Source: Hypericum androsaemum
Lineage: Eukaryota; Streptophyta; Magnoliopsida; Malpighiales; Hypericaceae
Assembly: GCA_963995505.1 (NCBI GenBank)
Contig: OZ023188.1
Location: 372,001 to 436,000 of the forward strand
Direction: 5' to 3'
DNA length: 64,000 bases
In this document: in pieces, positions 59,727 through 64,000 of the stretch
How the letters are laid out: each line of letters begins with the position of its first letter
Position numbering within the stretch: position 1 is the stretch's first letter
Position numbers and translations under genes: made by a program
Notes under the pieces: model-generated
Told to the model about the DNA's origin: nothing
What the model saw: only the letters and a program-made list of their open reading frames with translations
Database searches by the model: none

Positions 59727-62700
59727 ATGGGAGATCCGTCTGGGACCCACCGCCAGGAAGCTGCCATGTCATCCTTCTATGGGGCCCACGCACCCGGAAG
59801 CAGCAGTGGCTGTTCCGTCCCGGAGAATCTGAGCCTCTCCAGCGAGTGGAGCGACGAGGAGCAAGCTGTCCTCGAAGACAACTTGCTCAAGTTAGTCTCT
59901 TTTTTTTTCCATGTCTTCTTCCGCTTAATATAAAGCTTGCTTCTTGATTATGATCCGCTTGCTGGTTCTGGGTCTCTGTTGGAGGTTTGCTAATTTTAGG
60001 TTGTTAGGGCAGCGGAAGCAATAAATAAATAAATAAAACTAAATAGCATAGGAAATAAAAGGAGAAGATATATAGGAGTAGAGGGCACAATCCACGAGCA
60101 TCACTATTTGAGGCCTGTTGCGTTAATGGTTGGCGGGTCATTATTTTTGACTTGGTGTGTCTTGTCCCTGTTGCTGTTGCTGTTGCTGTTGCGGGACACT
60201 TGCGATATCTCTGAGAATCTTTGAAATTCTGCTTGCTGCTGAGTGGTCTTTGAAGTTTGAGTTGCTTTATCAGTGACTTAGTTCTCTGCCATCCGCACTG
60301 CTGCTCAAGCTGGGGGCTTCTGCTTCTTAGTAGAATTAATAGAATCCTATATTTCCATTGAGATGTTTTGCATCCGAATGTAACAGTATAGTGATATATG
60401 GCTGCAAATGTGGCATCAGCTAATTTTCATCCACTTTGATGCAATTTTGAGATTGTTTTATCTTAGAAAGTTCAATTACTTATACCGAGAAATTCTTTCT
60501 ATACATGATCGTAGCATGGTACTTATCGAAGCAGCTGGCAGTTGCTTTCTGAATGGCCGTTGCCGTGTTTTGCCCCTGACATCGGTGATGAATTACTTTT
60601 GTGAAAGTTTTTCTTAATTCCTACTGTTTCATCTGAAGAATTTGATTTCGTTTGTGTCGTAATAGATATGTATCAGAATCAAGCATAAATCTCTATGCAA
60701 AAATAGCACTCCATCTGCCCAACAAGACAATCAGGGATGTTGCATTACGCTGCAAATGGTTGTCAGTAAGTTTTACAAACTTGGTGGCTGCTCTCCCTTG
60801 GAGCCTTCTGCTGCTTGGTGACTTTTATTAATGAAACTGTTTCTGACTAAACTCGGTTATATTCTTGTCCAGAGTAAGGATAATAGCAAGAGAAGGAAGG
60901 AAGAAAACATAGCCAGGAAAAACAAAAACAAAAAGGTACTCTTTCTCAAGTTGAGTTTACACCTTGGTTTAAACAGGGTTACACTCCCGCCCAAAAAAAA
61001 ACAGTTACTCTAAGCAATTGACTTCATCATTCACAAAATGTGCACTTTCTATGTTTGTACTTCTATGTTTGAAGCTGCAATGTTACATCTGTAGTTAATC
61101 AGGCAGAAACAAAAAGATAGAACATGAGAGCGTGAAAAAGGAAGTTATGCTGTTTTCAGATCCTTGGCAAACCTGCTATCAAGTAGCTTGGAGTTATGTA
61201 TTTAGATCTTCTGCATAGTTTGACATGTGCTTTTGGCTGATGGTTTTGCCAATAAACAAATAGTCTTTCTTCTTATAAACATATTGAAAGGTGGGTTTCC
61301 TTTAGTAGATGCTAAGCATTATCTTCTGCTTTTGTGTTTCTAGGAAAAAGCGATCGATTCCTCAGGGAGGTCATTTCCTTACACTTCTCAATTGAATGTT
61401 TCTTCATATTCAAATTCAATCTTTCCCGCTAGTTATGGAGATGGAATCTCAGACCAAGGTCAGCTTCTTCCCTTCATCCAACCAGTAGCACAAGCAACAT
61501 TCTCTTATGTACATCTTCGTCCCTTGTGTTGTTGCCCTCAACTATGTAGTCTTTGTGTGAGAAATTATCGATGTAGTAAAAGTTGAGAATTTTGAGAAAT
61601 TACATCCGTGGGTTTGAGAAGAGGGAAAGTTCAGATGCACATTCAGAAGGTTGTGATGTGTTTCTTCAAAACTCGATAAGCAGAGGACAAACCCAGGTAT
61701 CTAGGTTCTGATAGGTGAACTAACGTGGTTAAGAAAAATAGTTTGCGTGGAGGTTACTTTCCTCTATGCACATGTTGGAAGTTCCAGATTTCAAGATCAA
61801 CTGATGTAGATACATATCATTAATTTTGACTTGGTAGCTCTATCAGCTTTGTCTTGCACCTCTCTGAACCTGGTCAATACTTTCCGCAGCTATGGGTGGG
61901 TGGACGGTGAAGCTTCTTGAACAAAATGCACATGCCTTCAGTCAAATTTCTTCTAATCTTTCTACTATGCAGGTAATCACTTGCTATTGTTTGATATTCG
62001 AATTGTTTACTCGAGTTTTGTGTACCTCTGGCAAACACCTGGACACCATCATTTTGTGCCCGCAACAATCACTCATAGCTGTGAACTCCATTTCATGTCT
62101 CCCCGCAAATGTGAAGAACATAAATTTTATAGTTTAGTGGTTGGACTAGGGATGAATCTTTTATGTACTTTTAGTAACTTTAAGGTGAACTCTCGGCAAA
62201 TAGAAGGAATGGCTCCTTTTGAGGATTGATTTACTAGGCATCCTGTTGAACTCTTCCAAGCACACTCGACGGCTTGTAAAGATGGCATTTGGGCCTCCAG
62301 TCTCCCTTTTTGTTGAAGATTCATGGTTTATACTTCAACTGGCTTTGCCATTTTATTTGCTGTTTCATGGAATTTCGATCTCCTCTTTGACAAAATACTG
62401 CACTCTAATATTGCTTCTTCTTTTTGTGACGGTAGACGCAAGAGAATATCGATCTCCTCCAACAGACTCGCGACAACATCCTCCACATTGTCAACAGGTA
62501 CGTTACATATAATTTGATGTCTGTATTTTTTGCTTATAGATTACTCAACATAGATGGTCTTGCATAATTGTTCGTTGGGAATTCAACTGCGTCATCTGAT
62601 TAAACACTGACATCAACCTCGTCGCCTTCTCGATGGATTGTGAAATTGGCAGCTTCAACGATATGTCAGAAATGACGAGACGAATGCCGCCATTACCAGT

Positions 62701-62767
62701 AACGTTGAACGAAGAGCTTGCAAGTACCATCATTCCTCCAAACCTCCCGAGAAGTAGCAGCAACTGA
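59727..62767 (+). CDS. DUF3755 Myb/SANT-like protein, 233 aa
   Basis: Seven exons keep phase: 59727-59890, 60666-60765, 60873-60935, 61344-61458, 61890-61972, 62436-62497, 62653-62767. The N-terminal third carries a Myb/SANT-like helix bundle (SSEWSDEEQAVLEDNLLKYV, SINLYAKIALHLPNKTIRDV, ALRCKWLS). Then come a lysine/arginine-rich linker (KRRKEENIARKNKNKKEKA), likely nuclear targeting, a serine-rich region, a helical segment (MGGWTVKLLEQNAHAFSQIS, then TQENIDLLQQTRDNILHIVN) and the conserved tail MPPLPVTLNEELASTI. The whole pattern matches plant DUF3755 proteins such as At3g07565; function is poorly known, with nuclear DNA or chromatin contact the likely role. The start ATG at 59727 follows a GC-rich leader; a further in-frame ATG at 59766 is a possible alternative. 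Confidence 0.88.
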
Positions 62768-64000
62768 CCCTTCAGGGCTTGTAAATCTTAGTACAGTAGT
62801 GACCTTATCGTCAATTTATGAATGCTTAATTGACATGTCACTTCCCAACTGGAAATGGCTTTAGTTTCAGCTTTCTGTAAAGTTGGTGTTTTGGTTGTCG
62901 TTGTCCTCCTTGTCGTTTCCCATTCAATTCTCGTTTGTTTGTTTCTTTCACGAATTGCCCTTTTTTCCTTCTGCAGAATATAAGTTTATTGCGGGTAGAA
63001 CGTCATAGGGCCCCCACTAAGACCAATAGTCTGTGATTCTCACTTTTTGCAAAATGCCAAGTTGCTAAAATGCATCTCTTTTGTGCTTTTACTTTTTCTG
63101 GTTGGTAGTGAAATTGTGGCTTGGCTAAAGCTGAACTTTAAGTTCATGACAAGCCCAAGGAAACATGACAATATATGATATTTGGTTCGTCGGTCCATAG
63201 TTTGATAATTCTAAGACATAGGGTCGTCAAACTTGGTCCAGGAGAAGAAAAGTACTTGAGGCAAAATTTTGTAACTATCTTGGAAATGCAAGGTAGAGAA
63301 AAATAGGTAACTATTTGTTAAATATAATATGGTAATGTTGGAAATTTGTATTAGTCGGTTAAATAGTAACCAATCAAAAAAAAATATATATATATATATA
63401 TATAGTTGTCAGACTTTTGTGCACGACAGATTGTCAACGTCGTTCCGGACCTCCGCTCATAGAAATACTGTTGATATTCTCTAGTCTATTTGGACTAAAA
63501 ACACTCTTTTTTTACTATTAGTGAGATAAAATATTGTTTTTCTTATTATTATGGAGAGTAATTTCCGTGGAAACGATAAGTCATAAATGAGTATGTTAGT
63601 TATTTCAGTAGTTATCTGAATATTATATAATTTCGGGAAAACGATTATAATTGGAACGAAAAGCGCCCTTAGGAGTCGGTGATCACAATTGGCTTGCAAT
63701 GGTCCCACAAATCACAAATATTCGCCCCAAATAACTTATACTCCATGAAAAAGGAAAAAAATGGTAATTCCTAAGAAATCACTGAGATTTGACCATCTAG
63801 TCAGCAATCCACTCACTCAGGGTCACAAAATAAATAATCAATTTCTCTCTCGTACATGTCCAATCTAATTTCATTATATATTTTCTTACCCATATCAGCA
63901 ACCCAGGGTTACTGAAAAATAATTAATTTCTTTCTCATTCACATATTATATACTATCAATTTTTGTTTATATAAAAATTATAATAAATATACGAAAATGA
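62768..64000. other. 3' UTR and intergenic stretch to the right edge
   Basis: No gene was recognised. A (TA)n run of about 20 bp lies at 63384-63404, and AT-rich sequence dominates after it. Confidence 0.5.
63384..63404. repeat. (TA)n microsatellite
   Basis: About ten uninterrupted TA units. Confidence 0.9.

Overview
This window looks like nuclear DNA of a eudicot plant. Genes have many introns with GT..AG borders, and their products belong to plant families: an NIN-like transcription factor, a class III peroxidase, an At1g61900-type GPI protein and a DUF3755 Myb-like protein. The AT-rich spaces are full of plant transposons (copia, hAT, Mutator, pogo and a Cassandra-like 5S-bearing repeat). 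Exon borders were placed by eye from splice signals and reading-frame phase. All similarity statements come from recognising family motifs, not from searches.

Layout. 1-0.83 kb: 3' end of an RBR-type E3 ubiquitin ligase with a membrane tail. 0.83-14.4 kb: a gene-free transposon block. It holds a hAT element with an 8-bp target duplication, two decayed pogo/Emigrant-like elements (one carrying a nested Mutator foldback element), a 2.5-kb gag-only copia element in minus orientation with a perfect 5-bp target duplication, a Pack-MULE-like element and a 5S rRNA-derived repeat. 15.45-19.58 kb: NLP8/9-like nitrate-response regulator (+), 972 aa. 20.59-23.55 kb: unrecognised 674-aa acidic protein (-). 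24.7-25.2 kb: a duplicated 3' tail of the GPI-protein gene located 10 kb further on. 27.2-34.1 kb: a truncated copia element (A) with a complete but stop-riddled copia element (B) nested in its gag; both sides carry the same host segment. 34.62-36.98 kb: At1g61900-like GPI-anchored protein (-), 494 aa. 38.64-39.17 kb: FKBP16-3-like pseudogene (-). 39.48-44.89 kb: copia element C with a collapsed 5' LTR. 46.04-47.50 kb: another Pack-MULE-like element. 48.44-53.23 kb: TBC/RabGAP (+), 714 aa. 54.26-56.07 kb: class III peroxidase of the PER26/PER61 type lacking the distal histidine (-), 341 aa. 59.73-62.77 kb: DUF3755 Myb/SANT-like protein (+), 233 aa.

The genes do not form a pathway. Their neighbourhood is informative, though: DUF3755, PER26-like, TBC, NLP8-like and FKBP16-3-like families are, from memory, close neighbours on Arabidopsis chromosome 2 (At2g43470-At2g43560). 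The window therefore looks like an ancient collinear block expanded by transposons. No CRISPR, operon, tRNA or intact rRNA gene was seen. No clearly novel system stands out. The most interesting signals are well-resolved transposon insertion histories (exact target duplications and related empty sites), copia B stop codons that all fit CAG-to-TAG change, a miRNA-like hairpin at 25.6-25.8 kb, and atypical catalytic residues in the RBR ligase and the peroxidase.
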